Source: Granulicella sp. S190 (GTDB taxonomy: Bacteria; Acidobacteriota; Terriglobia; Terriglobales; Acidobacteriaceae). From it: a stretch of DNA of 64,000 bases. The translations under genes were made by a program, and so were the position numbers. Positions 34,288-43,268 of this stretch are shown here, piece after piece (position 1 is the first letter of the stretch; each line of letters opens with the position of its first letter). The notes beneath the pieces were generated by a model. That model was not told where the DNA came from. It worked only from the letters and a program-made list of their open reading frames with translations, and searched no databases. Location of the stretch: NCBI RefSeq assembly GCF_009766095.1, contig NZ_LMUD01000007.1:109623-173622 (forward strand), given 5' to 3'.

Positions 34288-35571
34288 ATGAGCGCCAACG
34301 AGCAGAACAGCTTTGGTCAAAGCACAGACAAGACGCAGGCGGGCACAAGTGGCTCGGAGACGGCAAAGCATGAGCCGCAAAAGATCTCGCGTGGATCGCT
34401 ACTCTCAATGGTCGTGATCGTGCTGGTCGTGGCTGTAGTCATCGGCATCTTCGGAGTCATAACGCGCAAGCATGCGAGCGCTGAGTTGAGGAACTACACC
34501 GATAACACCTCGGCCCCCACGGTCACGCTCGAGCAGCCGGTCCTGCAGAAGAGCGCGCAGGAGATCGTACTGCCCGGCAACATTCAGGCCTTTGCCCTGG
34601 CGCCGATCTATGCGCGGACCACCGGCTACGTCAAAGCCTGGTATCACGACATTGGAACCCCGGTTCATAAGGGGGAGCTACTCGCCGTGATCGAAACCCC
34701 CGAGCTCGATCAACAGCTCGCCTCCGCAAAGGCAGATCTCGCGACAGCAAAGAGCAACTCTGGCATTGCGAAGGTAACAGCGGACCGGTACACCGATCTC
34801 ATAGGCAGCAACGCAGTCTCGCAGCAGGATACTGACAATGCCACCCAGGCGTTGGAGGCTAGAAACACCCAGGTCGCCTCCGCTCAGGCGAACGTGCAGA
34901 GGCTTGAAGAGCTTGTCTCCTTCGAGCGAATTGTCGCGCCCTTCGATGGTGTCATCACTGCACGAAATCTCGACATCGGCCAACTCATTACGACGACTGG
35001 AAGCACCTCCACCTCAGGCGGAGCAATCTCAGGGAATAAAGAGATCTTCGATATCTCTGCCGTTCACACTCTCCGCGTCTTCATCAACGTCCCGCAGGTG
35101 TACTCGCCGGATGCGAAGAACGGCACAATAGCGAAACTCACTCTGCCGCAGTACCCGGGCCGCACCTTTACCGGCAAACTGGTGCGTTCGTCGGATGCTG
35201 TCGACCCTGCAACCCGCACCCTGCTCGCAGAGGTGGACGTGGATAATCGCTCCGGCGAGCTTCTTCCAGGAAGCTACACCGAGGTTCATCTCAGCGTGTC
35301 GAGCGGGGCGCCCGCTTTGATCGTCCCGGTAGGAGCCCTGATCTTGGAGCCGGAAGGTCTGCGCGTCGCTACCGTCGATGCCAGCCATCGCATCCACATG
35401 GTTCCAATCACTCCAGGGCGTGACTTCGGCGCGACCGTCGAGGTGCTGGCTGGACTCAAGCCAGGCGAATCCATTGTCGGTAACCCATCTGACTCCCTCG
35501 CGGATGGAGAAGAAGTTCGTGTGATCACCCCAAGCACCAATCAGAAACCGGCGGCGGAGGCGAAGCGATGA
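34288..35571 (+). CDS. RND efflux periplasmic adaptor (membrane fusion protein)
   Basis: A 427-residue adaptor. It has an N-terminal membrane anchor (LLSMVVIVLVVAVVIGIFGV), a lipoyl half-motif (YARTTGYVKAWYHDIGTPVHKGELLAVI), a coiled-coil hairpin (about 140-215), the second lipoyl half (IVAPFDGVITARNLDIGQLI), and beta-barrel and membrane-proximal domains. It links the RND pump to the outer membrane channel. The ATG at 34288 has GGGAG about 9 bases upstream. Its last codons overlap the start of the outer membrane factor gene by 4 bp (ATGA), so translation is coupled. Confidence 0.94.
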   Translation: MSANEQNSFGQSTDKTQAGTSGSETAKHEPQKISRGSLLSMVVIVLVVAVVIGIFGVITRKHASAELRNYTDNTSAPTVTLEQPVLQKSAQEIVLPGNIQAFALAPIYARTTGYVKAWYHDIGTPVHKGELLAVIETPELDQQLASAKADLATAKSNSGIAKVTADRYTDLIGSNAVSQQDTDNATQALEARNTQVASAQANVQRLEELVSFERIVAPFDGVITARNLDIGQLITTTGSTSTSGGAISGNKEIFDISAVHTLRVFINVPQVYSPDAKNGTIAKLTLPQYPGRTFTGKLVRSSDAVDPATRTLLAEVDVDNRSGELLPGSYTEVHLSVSSGAPALIVPVGALILEPEGLRVATVDASHRIHMVPITPGRDFGATVEVLAGLKPGESIVGNPSDSLADGEEVRVITPSTNQKPAAEAKR

Positions 35572-37007
35572 AACTTCGCAGCCTATCGGTTAGCGGTGCG
35601 ATGCTAGGCGTCTTCGCGCTTGCCGGATGCAAAGTGGGACCAAACTATAAACTCCCTTCCATGCCTGCTCCGCCCGCCTTCAGCGATGACGGTCACAACG
35701 GCGACTGGTCTTCAGCCAAACCCGCTGACGGAGTTGACCGCGGCATGTGGTGGGCCGTCTATCAGGATCAGAAGTTGAATGACCTCGAGCAGCAATGCGC
35801 AACGGCGAACCAGAATATCGCCGCCGCGCTGCATGTCTATGAGCAAGCCCACGATCTCGTCCGTGAGAACAAATCCGCTCTCTACCCAACCGTCGGAATA
35901 GGAGCGGCATGGTCACGCAATCGCGCCTCGGACAACGCACCCTCAAGGCCGAACAATGCAGCTCTAACCTACTCCGACTTCCTCATCCCGCTCAACATCT
36001 CGTGGGAGCCGGATCTTTGGGGTGGTATCCGCAGACAGATCGAATCAAGCGCGGCCAACGCGCAGGCCACTTCGGCTGACCTCGCCAACACCCGGCTTAG
36101 CCTCCAGGGACTGCTCGCCTTCACCTACTTCCAACTGCGAGGAATCGACCTGCAGGCACAGCTTCTCCGGTCGACACTCGATGCATTTACCGAAACCCTG
36201 CAGCTCACACAGGACCGGCTCAGGGGCGGCCTCAGCTCCGATAGCGACGTCCAGCAGGCGAAGGCCCAGCTGGAAGAGACTCGCGCGCAACTCATCGATC
36301 TCGGCGTTCAGCGTGAGCAGTTCGAACATGCAATCGCCGTGCTCGTCGGAGAGCCTGCAACCGGCTTCCACATTGCAGAGAGCACACTAACCGGCGATCC
36401 TCCCAGCATCCCCACCGGTCTGCCCTCGCAACTGCTTGAGAGGCGCCCAGACATAGCAGCAGCAGAGCGTCGCGTCGCCTCCGCCAATGCCTTGATCGGC
36501 GTCGCAAAGGCTGCCTACTACCCCACCGTCTTCCTCGGCACCAGTGGTGGCATCCAAAGCTCCACCATCAGCAATCTCTTCAACTCAACCAGTACGCAGT
36601 GGAACGCCAGCCCAACGGCCAACGAAGTTCTCTTCGACGCCGGCCGCAGAAAAGCTCAGATGGACTTAGCCATAGCCCAGCGCGAGCAGGCCACCGCGCT
36701 CTATCGCGAACAGGTTCTCTCCGCGTTTCGTGACGTCGAAGACCAGCTCTCAGCACTTAGAGTCCTGGAGCAGGAGGCAACCGTGCAGGCCAAAGCGGTA
36801 GACGCCGCGAAGAAGAGCACGCAGCTCTCAACCCTTCGTTACAAGCGCGGTCTCGCCCCGTATCTGGAAGTGCTGACAAACCAGACCATAGAGCTGACAG
36901 ACGAGCGTGCGGCTGCCTCCCTGGTCTCGCGCCGCATCGTAGCAAGCACGCAACTTCAGATGGCGCTTGGTGGAGGCTGGAACTCCGCTCAACTTCCATC
37001 CAACTAG
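35568..37007 (+). CDS. RND outer membrane factor, NodT-family lipoprotein
   Basis: A 479-residue TolC-like channel with a lipoprotein signal (FALAGC, lipidated Cys21). Two OEP repeats follow. GLPSQLLERRPDIAAAERRVASANALIGVAKAAYYP is the family signature at the repeat junction. It forms a trimeric outer membrane duct for the pump encoded just upstream. The 4-bp overlap with the adaptor gene and the common strand show one operon with the permease. It ends 5 bp before the convergent GH18 gene, leaving no space for an intergenic terminator. Confidence 0.95.
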   Translation: MKLRSLSVSGAMLGVFALAGCKVGPNYKLPSMPAPPAFSDDGHNGDWSSAKPADGVDRGMWWAVYQDQKLNDLEQQCATANQNIAAALHVYEQAHDLVRENKSALYPTVGIGAAWSRNRASDNAPSRPNNAALTYSDFLIPLNISWEPDLWGGIRRQIESSAANAQATSADLANTRLSLQGLLAFTYFQLRGIDLQAQLLRSTLDAFTETLQLTQDRLRGGLSSDSDVQQAKAQLEETRAQLIDLGVQREQFEHAIAVLVGEPATGFHIAESTLTGDPPSIPTGLPSQLLERRPDIAAAERRVASANALIGVAKAAYYPTVFLGTSGGIQSSTISNLFNSTSTQWNASPTANEVLFDAGRRKAQMDLAIAQREQATALYREQVLSAFRDVEDQLSALRVLEQEATVQAKAVDAAKKSTQLSTLRYKRGLAPYLEVLTNQTIELTDERAAASLVSRRIVASTQLQMALGGGWNSAQLPSN

Positions 37008-37012
37008 AGCTG

Positions 37013-38047
37013 CTAAGGTCGCTCCAGCAGAACACTCCAGATCGCACTATCCTCCTGGCCCAGAACCCACGCGCAGATTCCCTGCAGATGTTGTTCCTTG
37101 GCCAGGTTGTAACGATCGGCGAAGCCACGCTTCTCGGTGTAAAAGATCCACTCTCTCATCTGGTCGCGATAGAAAAAGAAGTAAGCAGTGTGATCCTGTG
37201 AGTCCCACTGCTCTTGGCCGTTGTAGGTATCGCGCAACGTCTGAGAGTCGATCGCGCTGATATAGTCGGCAGTGATATTTGGCTTCTGATCCTTGTCGTT
37301 TGCGCCTGGGTCACCGGCGTACCAGTGATAGCCATAAAGCGCGATCCCGAGCGACAGCTTTTCCTTGGGAACAAACTTCAGAGCATACTCCAGATTCTCA
37401 TTCGTCCACATCCACCCGCCCACTGGTCCCGGAGTCGTCCATCGCGTGTGCTGATCGTAAGTCATCAGGCACAGCAGATCCACGGATTCGCCAATCGCCT
37501 TCAGATCAAACACGCCGCGCCAGTCCGCGAAGATCCACCTGCTGAAAGCGCCGTGACCAGGATGACCAGGCGCGTTCGGAACCACGGCAATCTGCAGTTG
37601 CAGATGCTCTCGATGCATCGCGTCGGCAATGCGTTTCACTGTAGCCGTAAGCGCATCCCTGTCGGTCCACGAGATATCTTCAAAGTCCAGCTGAAAGCCG
37701 TCATAGCCATTCTGCTTGCACTCTGAGATCAGCGACCCGATCAGCGCCGTCTGCGCTTTGTCGCTGGTTAGCAGCGAGTGGACTCCGGTCTTGTCGAAGA
37801 TCGCGACAATGGGAACCAGCGAGATGTGGCGCTGCTTCACCACGCGCACAACGCTCGGATCCGGCTCGCCGTACACCAGCCCATTCGCATCCACACCATA
37901 CCAGGTCGGCACGATGATATCGATCTTGGTCTGATGCTCCATGAAGTCGCGAACCGAATCCGGATGATCAGTCATATAAAACAACGTCTTGGTCTGCGCA
38001 AAGACAGTTGGCACAACAAGAAATAGGCAGAGCAAAAACTTCGTCAT
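37013..38047 (-). CDS. GH18 glycoside hydrolase, exported
   Basis: A 344-residue GH18 enzyme with a signal peptide (LLCLFLVVPTVFAQ). The active-site motif reads DGFQLDFE with catalytic Glu123, and the Met-Tyr-Asp pattern appears as MTYDQHTRW. No chitin-binding domain is seen. GH18 includes chitinases, YaaH-type peptidoglycan enzymes and endo-beta-N-acetylglucosaminidases that release N-glycans. GAGG lies 5 bases before the ATG. It is 46 bp downstream of the GH92 mannosidase on the same strand and near GH125, so the N-glycan-releasing function is favoured from context. Confidence 0.85.
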   Translation of the reverse strand: MTKFLLCLFLVVPTVFAQTKTLFYMTDHPDSVRDFMEHQTKIDIIVPTWYGVDANGLVYGEPDPSVVRVVKQRHISLVPIVAIFDKTGVHSLLTSDKAQTALIGSLISECKQNGYDGFQLDFEDISWTDRDALTATVKRIADAMHREHLQLQIAVVPNAPGHPGHGAFSRWIFADWRGVFDLKAIGESVDLLCLMTYDQHTRWTTPGPVGGWMWTNENLEYALKFVPKEKLSLGIALYGYHWYAGDPGANDKDQKPNITADYISAIDSQTLRDTYNGQEQWDSQDHTAYFFFYRDQMREWIFYTEKRGFADRYNLAKEQHLQGICAWVLGQEDSAIWSVLLERP

Positions 38048-38093
38048 CGAGGCCTCACTTCAAGAGCTAAAGCAAACAGGAAAAGGCAAACCG

Positions 38094-40442
38094 TTAAGCG
38101 CCCTCCAGCGTCAACGAAGGCGGCACATCCACCGGCTGCGATCCAAACTCCATATTCGGCTCAGCTCCCATCTCAAACACGATGCGCGCCCCGTTCGCGA
38201 TATCGCGATGGTTAAACCACGACTTCGTGTATGGTTTGCCGTTGAAGTTGACCGATTGAAGGTACTGATCCGTCGCCGATTTGCGATGCGCAACAACCTC
38301 AAGCTTCTTTCCGTTGCCGAGGTTCACTGTCACTTCGTCAAACAGCGGCGACCCGAAGATATAGTTACCGCTCACCGGATCGACCGAATAGAAACCCATC
38401 GCACTCATGATGTACCAGGCGGACATCTGCCCCACATCCTCATTGCCTTGCAGCCCATCCGGAAGCGCGGCGTACATCTTCTCCATCAGCATGCGCACCC
38501 GTGCCTGCGTCTTGTAAGGCTGGCCCGCGTAGGCATACAGATACGCAATATGGTGCGAAGGCTCGTTGCCATGCGCATACTGGCCCACCAGTCCCGCAAT
38601 ATCCGGCGGAGCATCGGCCGGCAGCGTCGACGGCTGATCGAACAACTCATCCAGCTTCGCAAGAAACTGCTTCTGCCCGCCAAGAATCTCAATCAGGCCG
38701 GCAGCGTCATGCTGAATCCCAAACGTGGTCTGCCATGAGTTCGACTCCGTAAAGTCGCGCCACTTCTTGCTCGTCCCCATCTCGATAGGATTGAATGGCC
38801 CAGCCCACTCGCCATTCGCCAGCTTGGGCCGTGCAAAGTTGATCGACTTGTCATAGTAGTTGCGATAGTTGCGCGACCGCTCCACCAGCATCGTCGCATC
38901 CTCTGCATGGCCAAGCTTCTTCGCAACATGCGCGATCGACCAATCGTCGTAGCAATACTCAAAGGTCTTGCTCACCGACTCCTCTTCGAGATCGCAGGGA
39001 ATGTATCCCGTCGTACGGTAATAACCCAGCCCGCGATAGTCATCCACCATCGCGCGTTTCATCATCACCTTGTAAGCGCGCTCGTAGTCCACACCTGCAA
39101 TGCCTTTATTACAAGCCTCTGCAATCACGGCAGCGGAGTGATAGCCCGTCATCGTTCCCGTCTCGCAGCCCTGCAGCGGCCACACAGGCATTCCCGCCGG
39201 ACTCTCCTCCGCCATGCGAATCAGCGCATTCGCAAAGTCAGGCACTCGATCCGCCGTCATCAGCGTGTACAGTGGATGGGCCGCCCGATACGTATCCCAC
39301 AGCGAAAACGCAGTGTAGTTCCGCTGTCCGCCCTGCAGTTGATGGATCTGCTTATCCATCCCGCGGTAGCGTCCGTCCACATCGTCGAACAGCGACGGTC
39401 CCACACAAGCGTGATACAGCGCCGCATAAAAAATCTTCCGATGCGTCTCGTTCTCTGTCTTGATGCTGATTCGTGTGAGCTGCTGATTCCACTTCTCGCG
39501 CGCACTGCGGCGAACTTTCTCAAACTCCCATGCTGGAATCTCAGCCTTCAAATTATTCGCCGCAGACTCTGCGCTCACGCCGGAGATGCCGGTCTTCACC
39601 AGAATCACCGGGCTCTTGGCCGTATCGAAGAACAGGACGCACTTCAGAGACTTGCCCGTAATCGGCTGCGTCCCCGCTGGAACCTCCGCGCCCTCCTGGT
39701 AGAAGACGACTCGCATCGGCTGCTGCGAAAACTGCATCGTGAAGAAGATCTGCCGCCCATCGCCCCAAGCCTTGGTAGTGTGTCCTCCTGCGAGCATATC
39801 CGGCGCCGGCCGGCCAAGCGAAGCCGTCACCACGGAGGACTGACCGTTCGTGGCATAACTGTGATCCAGGTCGACGATGATGTGGCCAGACTTCGCAGCA
39901 TCCTTGCCCGTAGGAAAGCTGTAGCGATGCAGACCGGCGCGCTCCGTGGCCGTCAGCTCCGCGTGAATGTCATAGTCCTTCAGCAATACGGAGTAGTAGC
40001 CCGGCTCAGCATGCTCGTCTGCGTGGTCAAAGCGTGAACGATAACCAGCATCGGGATTACTCCGCGGACCCGGCACAATCTTTGACTCGCCCGTCCCAGG
40101 CATCACCAGAAAGTCCAGCAGATCTCCACACCCAGTTCCGCTCAGGTGTGTATGGCTGAAGCCCATGATCGACGTATCTGAGATGTGATAGCCGGAGCAC
40201 CAGTCCCACTGATCGTTGAATGTGTCCGGACTAAGTTGTACCGCACCAAACGGCACCGTCGCTCCAGGAAAAGTGTGCCCATGTCCCCCAGTGCCAATCT
40301 TGATATCGACCAGCGCAGCAGCGTCGAACGTTGCATCACCCTTTGCAGAACCGTGGACGACCTTACCGAATGCACTATTCTCCGTTGCACCCACCGCACA
40401 AACCGCCGAGACACCGCCAAGGAACGTTCTTCTGGAAATCAT
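38094..40442 (-). CDS. GH92 alpha-mannosidase, Tat-exported
   Basis: A 782-residue glycoside hydrolase family 92 enzyme. The N-terminus carries a twin-arginine signal (SRRTFLGGVSA). The family blocks are present: TGGHGHTFPGATVPFGAVQL (51-70), MGFSHTHLSGTGC, and near the C-terminus GNEDVGQMSAWYIMSAMGFY. GH92 enzymes are calcium-dependent exo-alpha-mannosidases, mostly alpha-1,2, that trim high-mannose N-glycans or fungal mannan. GGAG lies about 5 bases before the ATG. It is in an operon with GH18 and divergent from GH125. Confidence 0.94.
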   Translation of the reverse strand: MISRRTFLGGVSAVCAVGATENSAFGKVVHGSAKGDATFDAAALVDIKIGTGGHGHTFPGATVPFGAVQLSPDTFNDQWDWCSGYHISDTSIMGFSHTHLSGTGCGDLLDFLVMPGTGESKIVPGPRSNPDAGYRSRFDHADEHAEPGYYSVLLKDYDIHAELTATERAGLHRYSFPTGKDAAKSGHIIVDLDHSYATNGQSSVVTASLGRPAPDMLAGGHTTKAWGDGRQIFFTMQFSQQPMRVVFYQEGAEVPAGTQPITGKSLKCVLFFDTAKSPVILVKTGISGVSAESAANNLKAEIPAWEFEKVRRSAREKWNQQLTRISIKTENETHRKIFYAALYHACVGPSLFDDVDGRYRGMDKQIHQLQGGQRNYTAFSLWDTYRAAHPLYTLMTADRVPDFANALIRMAEESPAGMPVWPLQGCETGTMTGYHSAAVIAEACNKGIAGVDYERAYKVMMKRAMVDDYRGLGYYRTTGYIPCDLEEESVSKTFEYCYDDWSIAHVAKKLGHAEDATMLVERSRNYRNYYDKSINFARPKLANGEWAGPFNPIEMGTSKKWRDFTESNSWQTTFGIQHDAAGLIEILGGQKQFLAKLDELFDQPSTLPADAPPDIAGLVGQYAHGNEPSHHIAYLYAYAGQPYKTQARVRMLMEKMYAALPDGLQGNEDVGQMSAWYIMSAMGFYSVDPVSGNYIFGSPLFDEVTVNLGNGKKLEVVAHRKSATDQYLQSVNFNGKPYTKSWFNHRDIANGARIVFEMGAEPNMEFGSQPVDVPPSLTLEGA

Positions 40443-40665
40443 GTTGCTCCATCAAAGTCGAATTTATAAATCATCGAAGCTGGAAGGCAGCCGCATGCGG
40501 CAACCTCGTAGTGATTGACGTAGACTAGACCGAATAGAGGGAGCGTTCGATCACAATACTGATTGTATTAGAACTAAAAAATCAGCACTGTGAGATACCG
40601 CCTTCCGAAAATCTTCGACCCTCTTAACTTTCAACAGACTCAAAAAGAAGCTTTCGTGGACAGGA
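40443..40665. promoter_or_regulatory. Divergent promoter region between GH92 and GH125
   Basis: This 223-bp AT-richer space must hold both promoters. It contains a perfect 12-bp palindrome, GCCGCATGCGGC (40490-40501), and a short inverted repeat, AATAC-tgatt-GTATT (40555-40569). Either could be a regulator site, but no regulator gene is adjacent, so the assignment is tentative. Confidence 0.35.
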
Positions 40666-42111
40666 ATGACAAACACAACCATCACACGTCGTGAGATGCT
40701 GCGAGTCGCTACCGCAGCCGCAGCCGTCACCACACTGCGACCGTCAACTCTTCTGGCGGGCACGCCTGTGTCATTCCCCTCCAGGCGTTCCGCCTCGCAG
40801 GATCGGAAGTTTCACAGCGCCGCCGTCGAGACCTACCTCTCAGACGTGAGCCGCGTCATCACCGACCCCGAGCTGGCCTGGCTCTTTGAAAACTGCTACC
40901 CCAACACGCTTGACACGACCATCGAGTTCGGCACCTTTGCAGGCAAGCCGGACACCGCCGTCATCACCGGAGATATTCCGGCTATGTGGTTGCGCGATTC
41001 GTCAGCTCAAGTGTGGCCGTACCTCTCTCTCGCGGCAAAAGATACACAACTCCGCCGAATGCTCGAGGGTGTCATCCGCAGGCAGGCAAGATGCATCCTC
41101 ATCGACCCCTACGCCAACGCATTCATGGCTAATCTCGACGCGCCGTCTCTCGAGTGGAGTAGAACCGACTCGACCGACATGAAACGCGGCGTCGGAGAAC
41201 GCAAGTGGGAACTCGACTCTCTCTGCTATCCCATCCGTCTCTCCTACGGCTACTGGCGCTCCACAGGCGACGCCTCTACCTTCGACGAGACCTGGCACGC
41301 CGCCATGAAGCTCATCGTCGAAACCATGCGCACGCAGCAGCGCAAACACGGCCTCGGCCCCTATCACTTCCAGCGAACCTCCAAAATTGCGACCGAAACC
41401 CTTCCCGCCGACGGATACGGCGCGCCAGTGCGCCCAGTGGGTCTTATCGCATCCGGCTTTCGCCCATCCGATGACGCCTGCATCCTCCCATTCCTCGTCC
41501 CCTCAAATCTCTTCGCGGTCACTGTGCTCGGTTATCTCGCGCAGATGGCCAACGAGGTTCTGCACGACTCCGCCCTGGCGAACGAAGCAGCCGCGTTAGC
41601 CGTAGAGGTAAAAACAGCACTCCAACAGCACGCCCTCGCGCAGACCGCGCAGGGAACCATCTGGGCTTATGAGGTGGACGGCTACGGCAGCCAGATTCTC
41701 ATGGACGACGCCAACGTCCCAAGCCTCCTCGCTCTGCCCTATATTCACAGCTCGCCTGACGCAGCGCTCTACGCGCGCACCCGTAGCTTCGTCTGGAGCG
41801 AGCGCAATCCATGGTTTTTTCAAGGCTCTGCAGGCGAAGGCATCGGCGGTCCTCACGAAGGCAAAGACATGATCTGGCCTATGGCCATCACGATCTACGC
41901 CCTCACCAGTCAGTCTGATCAGGAGATTACTCACTCCCTCACCATGTTGAAGCATGCCAGCGCCGGATCTGGCTTCATGCACGAGAGCTTCAATCGCAAC
42001 AACGCCGCAACCTTCACCAGAAGCTGGTTTGCCTGGGCAAACTCGCTCTTCGGTGAACTCATAGCCAACGTAGCGACCACAAATCCCAAGCTATTCGGAA
42101 CACTCCGCTAG
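40666..42111 (+). CDS. GH125 exo-alpha-1,6-mannosidase, Tat-exported
   Basis: A 481-residue GH125 (DUF1237) enzyme. A twin-arginine signal is present (TRREMLRVATAAAAV). The conserved block GDIPAMWLRDSSAQVWPY at 102-119 and later GPHEGKDMIWPMAI and ASAGSGFMHESFNRNNAATFTR match the family. GH125 enzymes remove alpha-1,6-linked mannose, the core linkage left after GH92 trimming. It diverges from the GH92-GH18 pair, forming a mannose-glycan cluster. Its stop is 20 bp from the convergent M20 gene of the hut operon. Confidence 0.93.
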   Translation: MTNTTITRREMLRVATAAAAVTTLRPSTLLAGTPVSFPSRRSASQDRKFHSAAVETYLSDVSRVITDPELAWLFENCYPNTLDTTIEFGTFAGKPDTAVITGDIPAMWLRDSSAQVWPYLSLAAKDTQLRRMLEGVIRRQARCILIDPYANAFMANLDAPSLEWSRTDSTDMKRGVGERKWELDSLCYPIRLSYGYWRSTGDASTFDETWHAAMKLIVETMRTQQRKHGLGPYHFQRTSKIATETLPADGYGAPVRPVGLIASGFRPSDDACILPFLVPSNLFAVTVLGYLAQMANEVLHDSALANEAAALAVEVKTALQQHALAQTAQGTIWAYEVDGYGSQILMDDANVPSLLALPYIHSSPDAALYARTRSFVWSERNPWFFQGSAGEGIGGPHEGKDMIWPMAITIYALTSQSDQEITHSLTMLKHASAGSGFMHESFNRNNAATFTRSWFAWANSLFGELIANVATTNPKLFGTLR

Positions 42112-42131
42112 CAACCAGAGCCTCTAAACCG

Positions 42132-43268
42132 CTAACCGCAAAGATCCACGATAGCCTTGCGCAGAATGGTCACGCACTCCTCAAGCTCTGCAATCGGGAC
42201 GCACTCCCTCGGGCTATGCGCAGTCAGCATCGATCCCGGCCCCATCACCACCGCCTCGGCACCCATCCGGGCGAGCCATGGTGCCTCCGTACCAAACGCG
42301 ATCGTCTGCACCTGTGAATCAGCCGCACGTAGCACCGACCGAATTACCGCGCTTTCGCTCGAAGTCTCAAATCCCGACTCCATCCGCAGCACCTCGACCT
42401 GGCTCGTAATCCCATCCGCGCCCTGCTCCGCATTGAAGCGATCAAGAATCATCTGCAGACGCTCAAGAACAACCTCCGGCCATTGCGTAGGAATCGGTCT
42501 CCACTCCAGCAGAAACGAGCACTCCGCAGGAACAACATTCTTGGCCGTCCCACCACGAATCTCGCCAACGTTCAACGTGGTCCACGCTGGATCAAACGCA
42601 TCGTTCCGATCCTGCATTAACTCCTGCGCCAGGCTCTCGATCTCACGCAGCAAACGCCCAGCCGCAAAGATGGCAGACCGTCCAGCCTCTGGAAAAGCAC
42701 TATGTGCCGCTCGCCCCGTCACCTTCACCGAAGCCAGGCAGTACCCTTTACCCGCACGAGCAGGAATCAGCGAAGTAGGCTCCCCCACAATCGCATACCG
42801 CGCACGAATCACATCGTGCTCCAGGAGATATCGCGCCCCACGGCAGCCCACCTCCTCATCGGCGGTAAACACCAGGCACAGCCGCTTCTTCAGTCCATCT
42901 GCCTTCATCGAAGAAACTGCAGCCAGCATGCAGACAAGGAAGCCCTTCACATCGCAGGCCCCGCAGCCATGCAGCATCCCGTCTCTCTCTCGAAGCTCCG
43001 TTGCCTCCACCCACTCCGCGCCGAAGGGAACCGTATCGGTATGGCAGACGATAGCAAGCTCCGCACTAATCGAACCATCCCCCAGCGGCATCGGCGACAC
43101 CACCAGATTCACCTTCTCCACGCCCGCAGCATCTTCATAGCGAAACAGCCGATGGTGCCACCCCAGCGGTTCAAGCACCCGCAAAATCCACTCCACCACC
43201 GGCCGGTTGCTCATCGACGAAACACTCGGAATCGCTACCAGCTCCTCAAGCAGCATCCGGGCCAGCAT
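42132..43268 (-). CDS. M20-family metallohydrolase at the end of the hut operon
   Basis: A 378-residue ArgE/DapE-like enzyme of the M20 family. Metal ligands are visible: His76 and Asp78 (CHTDT), Asp106 (GACDVKGF), catalytic Glu138 and Glu139 (ADEEVG), Glu163 (GEPT) and a late His (LTAHSPRE). By sequence alone it would be called acetylornithine deacetylase. Its start codon overlaps the hutF stop by one base (TGATG), so it is a true operon member. The operon makes N-formylglutamate through HutF, yet no HutG is present, so the inferred role is N-formylglutamate deformylase or amidohydrolase. It carries no signal peptide. Confidence 0.85.
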   Translation of the reverse strand: MLARMLLEELVAIPSVSSMSNRPVVEWILRVLEPLGWHHRLFRYEDAAGVEKVNLVVSPMPLGDGSISAELAIVCHTDTVPFGAEWVEATELRERDGMLHGCGACDVKGFLVCMLAAVSSMKADGLKKRLCLVFTADEEVGCRGARYLLEHDVIRARYAIVGEPTSLIPARAGKGYCLASVKVTGRAAHSAFPEAGRSAIFAAGRLLREIESLAQELMQDRNDAFDPAWTTLNVGEIRGGTAKNVVPAECSFLLEWRPIPTQWPEVVLERLQMILDRFNAEQGADGITSQVEVLRMESGFETSSESAVIRSVLRAADSQVQTIAFGTEAPWLARMGAEAVVMGPGSMLTAHSPRECVPIAELEECVTILRKAIVDLCG

